DNA of 22,481 nucleotides from Promethearchaeota archaeon. GTDB taxonomy: Archaea; Asgardarchaeota; Lokiarchaeia; Sigynarchaeales; SOKP01. The notes beneath the pieces were generated by a model. It did not search any database, was not told the DNA's origin, and saw only the letters and a list, made by a program, of their open reading frames with translations. Of this stretch, positions 15,204 to 22,481 are shown piece after piece. The position numbers and the translations under genes are program-made. Position 1 is the stretch's first letter; each line of letters starts with the position of its first letter. The stretch covers positions 1-22,481 of the forward strand of contig JAGXOB010000002.1 of the NCBI GenBank assembly GCA_019894735.1, read 5' to 3'.

Positions 15204-16493
15204 TTATTTGATACTTTCGGCAAAATCGAGAGTTCCGGTCGGTTTTTTTAACTGAAATTCTTCGTTTAATATCATTTGTTTTAATTGTTCAGCTAATAAA
15301 ATTGCCCCGGCACGATCAGATTGCCTTAATACAACAGGAATGTCGCTTCCTTCAAATGGAATTGATTTGAGATCTAAACTAAAAGCGTCTGGACACAATC
15401 GCACGCAGTTGCCACAATTAAAACATCGTGATCTATCAATTGCCACGATAAGTTCATTTCTTATAATGAAAGCGTCTGTAGGGCATTTACCGATAACTTT
15501 ACAATCATATCCTTTTTTGCACGCATCAGGAGTAAATTTCATTACGAAATTATTTTCCCAGACATCCCCATAAGTGATTTCTCCCACTTTTTCTCTTCCA
15601 ACGAGGCTTAGTATCTTTAATTTAACATCTCTGTCGGATTTTACGATGTCATTAAACACGCGTTCATTGAGAATAGGAATTGGAACCGCTATCGAACAGA
15701 TAGGCTCAAGACCGTAGGATGTTTTAAACGCCCCCATAAATTCAGGACTCATTTGATTCATAGGAGCAATTGTCATCATATTTGGTTTTTCTATGTAATT
15801 ACGAGTACCTGGCCCCATAAGGTAACCAATAGCTCCGTTCACTAGAAGTGGGGAACCTACGCCAAAAGATTGAAATTCGGGATCGTTTTGAAATGGATTT
15901 AGAGCGCCACAACCAGAAAAAGTAATTTCTGATTTATTAGGTTCAAAAGGAAGGCATGAAAATATTGTGTCTACTTGGTATGACTCACAATTAAGCATTG
16001 CATTGTAATTTTTTATAGCCTGTCTAGTCCCCATTAGTTTAGCGTATTGCATATTGTTTAAAGTTAATTCTTTTTCGATTTTTTCTCCTTCACTACTTTT
16101 AGCGAGAATTTCTACAGGTTTACCTTCAACGAGTTCTCTAAATAAAGAACCCCCACAATAGTTTTCTCTTGTGTGGCTTTGAGCTGTTCCGTAAACAATA
16201 AGATCAGCAATACCTAAATATTCATTAGGGCATGGACCGGGAAAAGCTTGTATACCATTTATACTAATCTCAGTAAATTTCCTTAGCGTTTTAGGTGAGC
16301 TCAGTCTGAAAGAAAATACACCCATTATTCCACTCATCAAACCTTTGGTGGCTGTAGTTATTACATCTATATCTTCAAACTTAACCTTTTCTCCGTCGTT
16401 TATGCGTGTGATAAATTCTTGAACGGTAATAACATTCGCAGTGCCACTACTAATTTTATTCCTTATTTCAGAAAGCTTTCGTTTATTAGGCAT
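15204..16493 (-). CDS. DUF39 homocysteine-biosynthesis-type protein fused to ferredoxin domain
   Basis: Residues 1-310 resemble the DUF39/HcyBio family (methanogenesis marker 16 group), which in methanogens converts aspartate semialdehyde plus sulfide to homocysteine. The C-terminal 320-375 is a ferredoxin-like Fe-S domain: Cys325, Cys331 and Cys337-Pro, then the classical CxxCxxCxxxCP at Cys357, 360, 363 and 367. Cys113 in NYCGG is a candidate catalytic/persulfide cysteine of the DUF39 part, with others at 88, 170, 180 and 195. Some methanogens encode DUF39 and ferredoxin proteins separately; here they are one chain of 429 aa. No methanogenesis genes are visible, so a sulfur-amino-acid role is favoured. 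First gene of the minus-strand metabolic row. Confidence 0.8.
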   Translation of the reverse strand: MPNKRKLSEIRNKISSGTANVITVQEFITRINDGEKVKFEDIDVITTATKGLMSGIMGVFSFRLSSPKTLRKFTEISINGIQAFPGPCPNEYLGIADLIVYGTAQSHTRENYCGGSLFRELVEGKPVEILAKSSEGEKIEKELTLNNMQYAKLMGTRQAIKNYNAMLNCESYQVDTIFSCLPFEPNKSEITFSGCGALNPFQNDPEFQSFGVGSPLLVNGAIGYLMGPGTRNYIEKPNMMTIAPMNQMSPEFMGAFKTSYGLEPICSIAVPIPILNERVFNDIVKSDRDVKLKILSLVGREKVGEITYGDVWENNFVMKFTPDACKKGYDCKVIGKCPTDAFIIRNELIVAIDRSRCFNCGNCVRLCPDAFSLDLKSIPFEGSDIPVVLRQSDRAGAILLAEQLKQMILNEEFQLKKPTGTLDFAESIK

Positions 16494-16627
16494 AAGAACA
16501 ACTTATATTATAATACAGTATAACATGTAAAATATTTATTCTAATAAAATTTTTTTTATTTAAAACAACTAAAAACACTAAAAACGCTTGTTTAAAATCC
16601 AATTTTGAAAGCAGAGGTTATTTCTTA
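16494..16627. promoter_or_regulatory. Divergent promoter region between DUF39 and Rpp30 genes
   Basis: AT-rich 134-bp gap. On the plus strand TTTATTTAAAAC at about 16555-16566 is a TATA candidate for the RNase P unit. AGAGGT at 16613-16618 lies 9 nt before the TTG at 16628 and supports that start. On the minus strand a GTTATA near 16519-16524 is suitably placed for the DUF39 gene. Confidence 0.4.
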
Positions 16628-17356
16628 TTGTCCTATTTTGAATCAAGATTAAGACTAAATCCTAGTAACTTCGGAGATATTGAGCAGAAATTAAATTTTT
16701 GCAGAGATTTAAGGATCAATAATTTAATTATAGAGTTCGAAAATAGCGTGAATAAGATAACAACAGAGTTAGAGGAAAAAATTAACAAATATCCGGAATT
16801 GAAATTATATTATCGTCTAACTATTAAGCCAAAAAATCTAGACCATTTAAAAGAAAGACTTAACCAAGCGAAAGATTTCTCTGGTATTGTTTCAGTAGAG
16901 TCGTCCGATAGAAAAGTTCAAATTCAAGCCGCTAAAGATTCTCGAGTCGACCTTGTTTCATTTTCGGCTGAACACATAATTAAGACAATAACTCCGGGTG
17001 TATTGTCTCTTACAAAACAAAATAACTCGTATATTGAGTTTTCCTTAGGACCAATAATGGTAAAAAATAAAACGACTCAATCAAGGTTTCTTAGAAGTTT
17101 ATACCGCGCTTTACAATTAGCTATGCAATTAAATACTAACTACATTATTAGTGGAAATTTTGACGATGTATTTAAGTTGAGACATCCTAGAGCGTTAGTT
17201 AGTATTTCTCACACATTATTGGATATACCCTTGTTGAAAGCTAAGAAAGCTTTTTCTGAAAATGTGATAGCTCTTATCAATCGTGCTAAAATACGTCAAG
17301 ATAAAAACTACATTGAACCAGGAGTTAAGTTTATCAAAAGAGGTGATACCCAATAG
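16628..17356 (+). CDS. rnp3: RNase P protein subunit Rpp30
   Basis: Protein subunit of archaeal RNase P, which removes 5' leaders from pre-tRNA; it works with the RNase P RNA and pairs with Pop5. The 242-residue protein has the Rpp30 TIM-barrel-like pattern: an early YFESRLRL strand, SVESSDRKVQIQAAKDSRVDLVSFS near the middle (about 92-116), IEFSLGPIM near 135-143, and the family's late NYIISGNFDDVFKLRHPRAL at about 175-194. The start is TTG with a good ribosome-binding site. Its stop codon TAG overlaps the apparent start of Pop5, so the two are coupled, as expected for partners. Confidence 0.9.
   Translation: MSYFESRLRLNPSNFGDIEQKLNFCRDLRINNLIIEFENSVNKITTELEEKINKYPELKLYYRLTIKPKNLDHLKERLNQAKDFSGIVSVESSDRKVQIQAAKDSRVDLVSFSAEHIIKTITPGVLSLTKQNNSYIEFSLGPIMVKNKTTQSRFLRSLYRALQLAMQLNTNYIISGNFDDVFKLRHPRALVSISHTLLDIPLLKAKKAFSENVIALINRAKIRQDKNYIEPGVKFIKRGDTQ
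17340..17347 (+). promoter_or_regulatory. Shine-Dalgarno sequence that fixes the Pop5 start
   Basis: GAGGTGAT is complementary to the conserved 3' end of archaeal 16S rRNA (AUCACCUC). It ends 5 nt before the ATA at 17353. No ATG, GTG or TTG in the Pop5 frame lies within range, so this site points to ATA as the initiator. Confidence 0.65.
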
Positions 17357-17694
17357 TCAAAAAAGAGAGACATAGGTACATACTATTTAAATTAATAAAA
17401 GAAGACAAATCCGTTTTTACCCAAAGAGATATTATAAATTCAGTATGGGCGTCAATTTGGAAATATTTTGGATTAAAAGAAGCAAGTAAAGTAGGCTTGT
17501 GGTTGCTCGATATTAATGCTGTAAATGGTTTCGGCATTGTTCGGTGTTCTCACCATACAAAAGAAATAGTAATGTCTGCATTGACTCTAATTACTGAAAT
17601 TTCGGGGAATATTGTTATCATTTCGCCAATTAAAACTTCCGGAACTATTCGTAGTATTAAAAAAATAAAAGAATTAATGGAAACTAACAAGTAA
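17353..17694 (+). CDS. rnp2: RNase P protein subunit Pop5 with apparent AUA start
   Basis: Pop5 forms a heterodimer with Rpp30 in archaeal RNase P. The frame encodes 113 residues: (M)VKKERHRYILFKLI at the N-terminus, typical of Pop5; then WKYFGLKEASKVGLWLLD; the core GFGIVRCSHHTKEIVMSAL; and a final ISPIKTSGTIRSIKKI matching the family's SGTI-K signature. The first standard start codon is TTG at 17497, which would delete the first 48 residues including the first strand. ATA at 17353 restores the usual N-terminus, overlaps the Rpp30 stop (ATAG) and follows a strong Shine-Dalgarno sequence. A sequencing change from ATG is possible, but would also extend Rpp30. Confidence 0.85.
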   Translation: MVKKERHRYILFKLIKEDKSVFTQRDIINSVWASIWKYFGLKEASKVGLWLLDINAVNGFGIVRCSHHTKEIVMSALTLITEISGNIVIISPIKTSGTIRSIKKIKELMETNK

Positions 17695-17726
17695 GTCTTA
17701 CGTATTTATAAGTTAAAGAAGGGATA

Positions 17727-18188
17727 ATGACGAATCCTAATCTAACATTAGCTGAAATTAAAAAAGTAGGTAAATTTTCCGATCTTGATATTGATATATC
17801 TCTATCACACATTAAAAATATTGAAAATTACAGATATTTGCTAATAATCAAAAACGAAACTGCCAGCTTTGCAAAATTGACGATATATCCTATCAGTAGA
17901 GAGAAAGCTCTTAAAGTAATAATTACTAGTTTAACTCAAATCGATGAACAAATTGAAATTTTTTATAAAAAACTTCAAAAATATAATATAATTCATTCTT
18001 CAGGATTAGTTTTTATAGACGGAGAGATATATTTTGAATGTTATCTTGATATGACTTTAGGGGACCAAAAATTTAAAAATTTAAAAATATTTCTGGATAA
18101 GAATAAAAGTAAATTCAAAGATATAAAATTAGAAGAATTAAGTTTATCTAAAAGAAACGTGAATCTTAATGGACAAATGGAAAATTAA
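17727..18188 (+). CDS. Uncharacterised protein downstream of RNase P genes
   Basis: 153-residue soluble protein I do not recognise. It has alternating strands and helices (YRYLLIIKN, AKLTIYP, ALKVIITSL, IIHSSGLVFIDGEIYFECYLDM), loosely like a small alpha/beta fold such as ACT, and a Lys-rich C-terminus. It has no signal or membrane segment. It begins 32 nt after Pop5, with a GGGAT sequence just before the ATG; a TATTTATAAG box at 17703-17712 could give it an extra promoter. It overlaps the next gene by 20 bp, so the two are coupled. Position suggests an RNA-related role, which is inference only. Confidence 0.7.
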   Translation: MTNPNLTLAEIKKVGKFSDLDIDISLSHIKNIENYRYLLIIKNETASFAKLTIYPISREKALKVIITSLTQIDEQIEIFYKKLQKYNIIHSSGLVFIDGEIYFECYLDMTLGDQKFKNLKIFLDKNKSKFKDIKLEELSLSKRNVNLNGQMEN

Positions 18189-18618
18189 TTTGAAATTCTC
18201 TGATGGAACGGTAAATGAATTAGAACTATACGATGCAAAAGCGTATTTTAATGGATATTTAAAGTTAAAGAGATCATACTTTATACGATTGGTTAAAGCT
18301 ATTAAAATGACAAGAAAATATACTACGGGACATGCAATAGAGAGAGTAATTGGACCTGATGCAATGGACTGGATTGAAAACGCTTGGATGTTACTATTAA
18401 TCAAAGATAACGAAAAAAAGAATCCGTTTTGGTTTCTTCTAAAAAGAGAAATGGATTTATCAGGCTTATTAATTGCGATAGGACCAAAATCGTTTGCAGA
18501 ATATAATAATAGTAATCTGCTTGAAGCTAAGCGAGATATAAAACGATTGATAAATTATATTGTAGCTTATTTAACTAAGTTTAATTGTAGCGTCCTACTC
18601 CCTAATTATCTCTCGTGA
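18169..18618 (+). CDS. Uncharacterised protein, coupled to the preceding gene
   Basis: 149-residue protein of unknown family. It is basic at the start and largely helical, with a tryptophan-rich middle (DWIENAWMLLLI, NPFWFLLKRE) and a hydrophobic C-terminal stretch around INYIVAYLTKFNCSVLLP that could be a buried helix or strand. It starts inside the previous gene (20-bp overlap in another frame), a strong sign of translational coupling and likely physical or functional partnership. It is the last gene of the Rpp30 unit; a 204-bp gap follows. Confidence 0.7.
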   Translation: MDKWKINLKFSDGTVNELELYDAKAYFNGYLKLKRSYFIRLVKAIKMTRKYTTGHAIERVIGPDAMDWIENAWMLLLIKDNEKKNPFWFLLKREMDLSGLLIAIGPKSFAEYNNSNLLEAKRDIKRLINYIVAYLTKFNCSVLLPNYLS

Positions 18619-18751
18619 TTCGTAAATAAATCTTAAAATGGTAGTTTTGAGTTCTTTCTCTTAAGATAAAAGAATTGTAGATATTTGATTTGAAATCCTT
18701 AAAAAATGATAAGATAAAGAAAAAATATTAAATTTAATTTTAATTATCAAT

Positions 18752-18760
18752 TTTATAAAG
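18752..18760 (+). promoter_or_regulatory. TATA-like box for the surface-protein operon
   Basis: TTTATAAAG lies about 65-70 nt before the GTG at 18823, predicting a leader of about 40 nt. The surrounding 18619-18822 gap is AT-rich and shows no gene. Confidence 0.4.
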
Positions 18761-18822
18761 TTTCTTTATTTAAAAGTAAAATTAAACAAGAGCTTAATTG
18801 AAAAAAAAGTGGCTAAATACCT

Positions 18823-19644
18823 GTGAAGAAAAATATAACAAGAATAATATCTCTTATGATTATTGCTCAAGTACTCCTTAGTTCAGCATGTTTAATAATT
18901 AATATCAATGGAACCCCAATCGAAACACGTGTGGGATTTGGAACCGCTCCAGTTATAGATGGAGTTATAGATGTAACAACGAACGAATGGAACACTGCGA
19001 AAAAGCTTAGTATTGACTTGTTTCGAAATTTAGAAAATCAAAGCAATGGATTACCCATTGATTTATGGATATTACAAGCAGAATTGAGTTTAAATTTCTT
19101 AGTTCGGTTCGATTTTGATGATCATAGTTCAAGCGAATTTGATAATGAATTCATAGGAATATTAATAGCAGATTGGGAAGATAGTTTAAATTTTACTGAC
19201 GCTAAAATTGTTCAGTTTTCAAATATAAGTGAAAATACATTGGAATATCTAGATTACTATATTGAGGATGATACTTACTATGAGGACGTTATTTCTGATG
19301 GAGAGGGAATTGCTAGTTTAGAGAGTAATGAAATTGTTTACGAATTTTCAATGCCCGTTGAAATTGAAGACGGTGGAATAGAAGATGTAGAATTGGAGCA
19401 CGGTGTTGAATTTGATTTTGAAATTGTCTTCGGTAAAACTGCAAATTATCCTGGGGGCATTATTATTTCAAATATTGTTTCAATCTACTTAGAGTTTCCA
19501 CCTGGGGCTCCACCAGAAGATTGGAGTGAAATATTAATGTCAATCTCAACAATTGTCATTTTTTCTACAATAGGGGCTCTCTACATATTTTATATATATC
19601 GAATTACTCAACTCAAGAAAAAAATCGAAAGAATAAGGAGTTAA
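18823..19644 (+). CDS. Membrane-anchored extracellular DOMON/CBM9-like protein
   Basis: 273-residue surface protein. Residues 1-28 form a signal peptide or N-terminal anchor: basic MKKNITR, then a hydrophobic run, with Cys23 after SSA as a weak lipobox. The exterior domain opens with TAPVIDGVIDVTTNEWNTAK at about 41-60, the DG-id---eW--A pattern of DOMON/CBM9-like ligand-binding beta sandwiches, and is strongly acidic (Asp/Glu-rich at 125-210). Residues 237-260 are a transmembrane helix followed by a short basic tail (LKKKIERIRS), so the domain faces outside. The start is GTG. The next gene begins one base after the stop, so the two form an operon. The ligand (sugar, haem or other) is unknown. 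Confidence 0.7.
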   Translation: MKKNITRIISLMIIAQVLLSSACLIININGTPIETRVGFGTAPVIDGVIDVTTNEWNTAKKLSIDLFRNLENQSNGLPIDLWILQAELSLNFLVRFDFDDHSSSEFDNEFIGILIADWEDSLNFTDAKIVQFSNISENTLEYLDYYIEDDTYYEDVISDGEGIASLESNEIVYEFSMPVEIEDGGIEDVELEHGVEFDFEIVFGKTANYPGGIIISNIVSIYLEFPPGAPPEDWSEILMSISTIVIFSTIGALYIFYIYRITQLKKKIERIRS

Positions 19645-19645
19645 A

Positions 19646-20062
19646 ATGTCAAAAATAAGAAAAGATCCTACCAAATCGGAATCGAATAAAAGAAAGCCAA
19701 AATTTATTGAGAAAGCTGCTTATCGTTCAGTTATATTTTCCGGCATACTTGGAGGTTTATTTTTAGTAATATCGATCATGTTAAATGGAGAATTCTTTAT
19801 TATATTTACGAGTGATGATCTACTCTGGGTAAGTATCGATGTACTTCTCAAAGTTATTACAATTTTATTCTTCTACTTCTTTATGATGATTAGTATCGGA
19901 AATTACAAAGAATTAACGGGAAAACCTTTAGATTTAAAGATAATATTGCTTATATTTTTCCTTTCATTAATACAATCGTTTAAGAATTCCATGGTTTTCT
20001 CTTTCACTCTTATAGGTTTATTAGTAATAGTAGTTTATTTGTATGTAGTTCAAGATAACTAA
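19646..20062 (+). CDS. Small four-helix membrane protein
   Basis: 138-residue integral membrane protein without a recognised family. A basic cytosolic N-terminus (about 25 residues) precedes four predicted membrane helices at about 27-47, 60-83, 97-112 and 117-135. AAGGAG ends 5 nt before the ATG, and the gene starts one base after the DOMON-like gene. They are clearly co-translated and may form one membrane complex. Confidence 0.75.
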   Translation: MSKIRKDPTKSESNKRKPKFIEKAAYRSVIFSGILGGLFLVISIMLNGEFFIIFTSDDLLWVSIDVLLKVITILFFYFFMMISIGNYKELTGKPLDLKIILLIFFLSLIQSFKNSMVFSFTLIGLLVIVVYLYVVQDN

Positions 20063-20093
20063 ATAATATTAGCTTTTTTTTATTTTTATTTCA

Positions 20094-20341
20094 ATGTTAA
20101 AGAATTTATGTTTTTTTATTGGGCATTAAGGAACTAGAATAGATCACGACGAAAATACATTAGATTCTTTTGAAGTCGCATTGAAATATTTCAATTAAGC
20201 TGGAATTTTATTGTATATAAGAACCCACTCAATGTTATAAAAGGTTTAGTCGAAAAAGGGATTGATGGAATTTTATTCGATAATTATAAAAATATAAAAT
20301 TTACAAAACACTGGTTAGAAATAATCAATCGAGTTTCTTAA
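20094..20341 (+). pseudogene. Decayed glycerophosphodiester phosphodiesterase gene with large internal deletion
   Basis: Two pieces of a GDPD-type gene remain in the gap before rqcH. From ATG 20094 the frame reads MLKNLCFFIGH, a TAA where the Arg of the family's conserved HRG should be, then GTRIDHDENTLDSFEVALKY, which matches the N-terminal ENTL-SF--AL motif, and a second stop at 20196. In another frame, from about 20200, comes WNFIVYKNPLNVIKGLVEKG followed by IDGILFDN, matching the C-terminal GVDGIITD region of GDPD. The roughly 150 central residues are missing. The end overlaps the rqcH 3' end by 17 bp. Confidence 0.7.
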
Positions 20342-22382
20342 TTTTAGATGTTCCAGTAGGAAGCACGAGTATAATGTCATCTAGGGGTAAAATTTTCGCC
20401 CATTTCTTTTTTTCAGTTTCTAATTTATTCAGAAAAATTGATTTGATTTCTTTTGCTAACTTTCCTTTTGTATCTCCAGATTTGGACGGATTAACTATAA
20501 CTAAATTTGTCAAGTTTTTAAAGGCATTCGTTGGTCCGCATAAAATTTGTGGATAGAATAATTGAGACTCAAGATCAGATTCGTTTTTGATTTCTAAGAA
20601 CTCCAAGGCGAGAGCTAGTTCTGTTTTAGCATCTTTAATAATATTTTTTTTCCCTGAAATCATAAAGCTTCCTTTGGGTAAATATTCACCACTAGGTGGT
20701 GTTTTAGACACTTGATCGGGGAGAACATAAAATACATCAACAACACCCCAATTTTCTTTCCAAGCTATTGAATAGCTCGCAACGAAATCTGCCGTTTCTT
20801 TTATTGTATTGGCAGGTATCTCTTCATTTTCAGGATTTTTAATTACTGCTAATGGCGATCCTGGAAAGTTTGCATGAAATATTAAATCACTAGGAGAAAT
20901 ATATTTCTTAAATATTGCCTCATTCGAACTTGCATCCCTACCGCCAATTACTAAAAATCCATCTGAAGATGTAAACCATCTAAATTTTGCATACCACTTT
21001 GTTGCGGGTCTCTTTATTAGAAAGTCAACTTCTAAGTCAATTGATTCTTTCTCAATAGTTAATTTTCTAATTTTCTCTTCTGTCTTTTCAATGGCCGGAA
21101 GGGTTCCTTTTAGCTTTCTTTCTGCTTTTTTGCCTTTATTGTAAATTTCATTAGCATTTTCGCCAACTGTTTTATTTAAATCTAAATACACTTCGTTTTT
21201 GTTAATAGAAACTACAACTTGACGCGTTGCGGGAACAATTCTGACAAAAAATATTAAATCTTTAAAATTATCATTTTTAGCAATTTGTAATTTAGTATCA
21301 ATTTCCACTAGATTATGACCTTTTTCTTTAGCTTCCAAAATTACATTAAAAAGTTTTTGAATAGTGTTGAAATTAGCATAAATAAAGGCTCCTTGTTCGT
21401 AATACATATCTTTTCTTTTTTTAAGGTCTTCGAGATATTCTCGTTGACTTTCTAAGATTTTTACTTGAGATTTTATTTTTTGATTTACAGCATGGTCTTG
21501 CGGCGTAATCATTTTAGTAGAATCTATTTTAGAGAAGTATTCGTCTACAGCTTCATTAAAAGAGTTGAAATTTCTTTTTTGATTATTCTTATAAAGTGCT
21601 AATTCAAACGGAATGACGGATATCTCTTCTCCCTTCTCATTAACTACTATACTTGCCTCCATAACACCAAAAAGAAGTTGATTCCTTAATTTTTTAAAAG
21701 CGTTAAACAAAGAATCTATTTCATTTTGATTTAAATCTCCTCCCAATTGATTTTTTGCAACTCCGGCTTTAAGACATATCTCTTCAGAAATATCCCCAGA
21801 GATATTAATATTTCTTGCGAGAATTTTTACTAATTCACCTTCAAAATTATGGATAATTTCGTGAAAATCTTCTTGTGTGATATTTAGAAAGTCCTTTCCC
21901 CGAGATTTGGGAAAGGTATATTCTCTATTAGCTAGGATGTCACGGTCTCTATATTTACTATAAATTTTTGCGATTTTTACAATGTTATCCTCGTCCAATA
22001 CAATATAATTTCCTTTATTGAATAATTCAATAATAAATTTCCAAGGTTTTCCCTCTGCATTACTTAAATCGAATACAACAATTCTATCAAAATTATACTG
22101 ATTTACTGATAATATTTTTCTATGTTTCAGAAGTTTTCTTAAAGACATTATATATTGGCTTGGGTATTTCGGAACAGGGTAACTATAGTCCGTAAAATTG
22201 ATACGCGAATCGTTTTTAACAATTAAAACCTTTTTTTCGTTTAATTTAGTTTTAATTTTTAGGATTAACATATCTCCATCGATGTCAAAGACATTGTCTA
22301 TTTTTCCTTGTTGTAGAATTGTATCTAATTCTTTCGTAATAGCAAATACATCAAAGTTGGAAAATTTGATATTTTTTTTCAT
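20325..22382 (-). CDS. rqcH: RqcH/NEMF-type ribosome quality control protein (NFACT family)
   Basis: Archaeal homologue of RqcH/NEMF/Rqc2, which binds stalled large ribosomal subunits and recruits tRNA to add C-terminal tails to stuck nascent chains. The N-terminal NFACT-N domain (about 1-260) starts with FSNFDVFAITKELD and contains the Asp99-Arg100 pair (NFDRIVVF), equivalent to the DR motif needed for tailing. A helix-hairpin-helix region and coiled coil (about 300-450) follow, with SQREYLEDLKKRKDMYYEQGA and GTLPAIEKTEEKIRKL. The NFACT-R domain at about 463-560 has WYAKFRWFTSSDGFLVIGGR and SPSDLIFHANFPGSP. The length of 685 aa is typical for archaea, and all domains look intact. A TATAAAAG box at 22458-22451 lies about 70 nt upstream of the ATG. 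Confidence 0.93.
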   Translation of the reverse strand: MKKNIKFSNFDVFAITKELDTILQQGKIDNVFDIDGDMLILKIKTKLNEKKVLIVKNDSRINFTDYSYPVPKYPSQYIMSLRKLLKHRKILSVNQYNFDRIVVFDLSNAEGKPWKFIIELFNKGNYIVLDEDNIVKIAKIYSKYRDRDILANREYTFPKSRGKDFLNITQEDFHEIIHNFEGELVKILARNINISGDISEEICLKAGVAKNQLGGDLNQNEIDSLFNAFKKLRNQLLFGVMEASIVVNEKGEEISVIPFELALYKNNQKRNFNSFNEAVDEYFSKIDSTKMITPQDHAVNQKIKSQVKILESQREYLEDLKKRKDMYYEQGAFIYANFNTIQKLFNVILEAKEKGHNLVEIDTKLQIAKNDNFKDLIFFVRIVPATRQVVVSINKNEVYLDLNKTVGENANEIYNKGKKAERKLKGTLPAIEKTEEKIRKLTIEKESIDLEVDFLIKRPATKWYAKFRWFTSSDGFLVIGGRDASSNEAIFKKYISPSDLIFHANFPGSPLAVIKNPENEEIPANTIKETADFVASYSIAWKENWGVVDVFYVLPDQVSKTPPSGEYLPKGSFMISGKKNIIKDAKTELALALEFLEIKNESDLESQLFYPQILCGPTNAFKNLTNLVIVNPSKSGDTKGKLAKEIKSIFLNKLETEKKKWAKILPLDDIILVLPTGTSKIKKLD

Positions 22383-22450
22383 TGTCGTTTAGCCATTCAA
22401 TAGAATACCAGTTTTATTATTAGATATACTTCTATGATTTTCTATTTTTC

Positions 22451-22458
22451 CTTTTATA
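22451..22458 (-). promoter_or_regulatory. TATA-like box for rqcH
   Basis: On the minus strand TATAAAAG lies 69-76 nt before the rqcH ATG and would give a leader of about 45 nt. The rest of 22383-22481 is AT-rich with no gene I can support. Confidence 0.4.
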
Positions 22459-22481
22459 GGAGATATTTTAATTACAAAAAC

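Noticed and set aside
17334..17537. Minus-strand open frame across the Rpp30-Pop5 junction
   Set aside because: It is opposite the Pop5 coding region, whose family motifs are clear on the plus strand.
22462..22481. Possible plus-strand gene start after GGAGAT at the right edge
   Set aside because: No standard start codon follows within the window, and too little sequence remains to judge.

Overview
The window is AT-rich archaeal DNA. L15e, two protein subunits of archaeal/eukaryotic-type RNase P (Rpp30, Pop5), an Orc1/Cdc6-type AAA+ protein, an archaeal-type SMC head, RqcH/NEMF and TATA-like promoters all point to archaea. A longin-type N-terminus resembling eukaryotic NPRL2/DENN proteins, together with low GC, suggests an Asgard (Lokiarchaeia-like) archaeon. 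That assignment is inference; the window holds no rRNA to confirm it.

Layout. 1-7651 (minus strand): a fragment at the edge, a very long SMC (1489 aa), a degenerate Orc1/Cdc6 paralogue, and a translationally coupled nitrilase-family/HAD pair. 7804-9222 (plus): a longin-winged-helix protein and a small winged-helix protein. 9304-9801 (minus): a conserved archaeal hypothetical protein. 9957-11880 (plus): L15e and a DUF885-like metallopeptidase. 11881-12474: no ordinary gene, but two paralogous short elements about 260 bp apart. 12475-16493 (minus): a metabolic block of homocysteine-biosynthesis-type DUF39-ferredoxin protein, ThDP enzyme and SDR dehydrogenase. 16628-18618 (plus): Rpp30, Pop5 and two unknown proteins. 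18823-20062 (plus): a membrane-anchored DOMON/CBM9-like surface protein and a four-helix membrane protein. 20094-20341: a decayed glycerophosphodiester phosphodiesterase gene. 20325-22382 (minus): RqcH.

The most unusual items are these. (1) The SMC has canonical ATPase heads, but its centre has no recognisable hinge; an ungapped duplicated helical module around an acidic linker sits there instead. (2) The twin elements at 11963-12434 share a 46-nt core, a hairpin at the same place with different stem sequence, and a pyrimidine-rich tail, which suggests a small-RNA family. (3) Pop5 appears to start at AUA inside an ATAG overlap behind a strong Shine-Dalgarno sequence. (4) The NPRL2/DENN-like longin protein may be relevant to the origin of eukaryotic nutrient-sensing and membrane-traffic proteins. 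L15e and Rpp30-Pop5 are often close together in archaeal gene clusters; here they lie about 6 kb apart, with the twin elements and the metabolic block between them.
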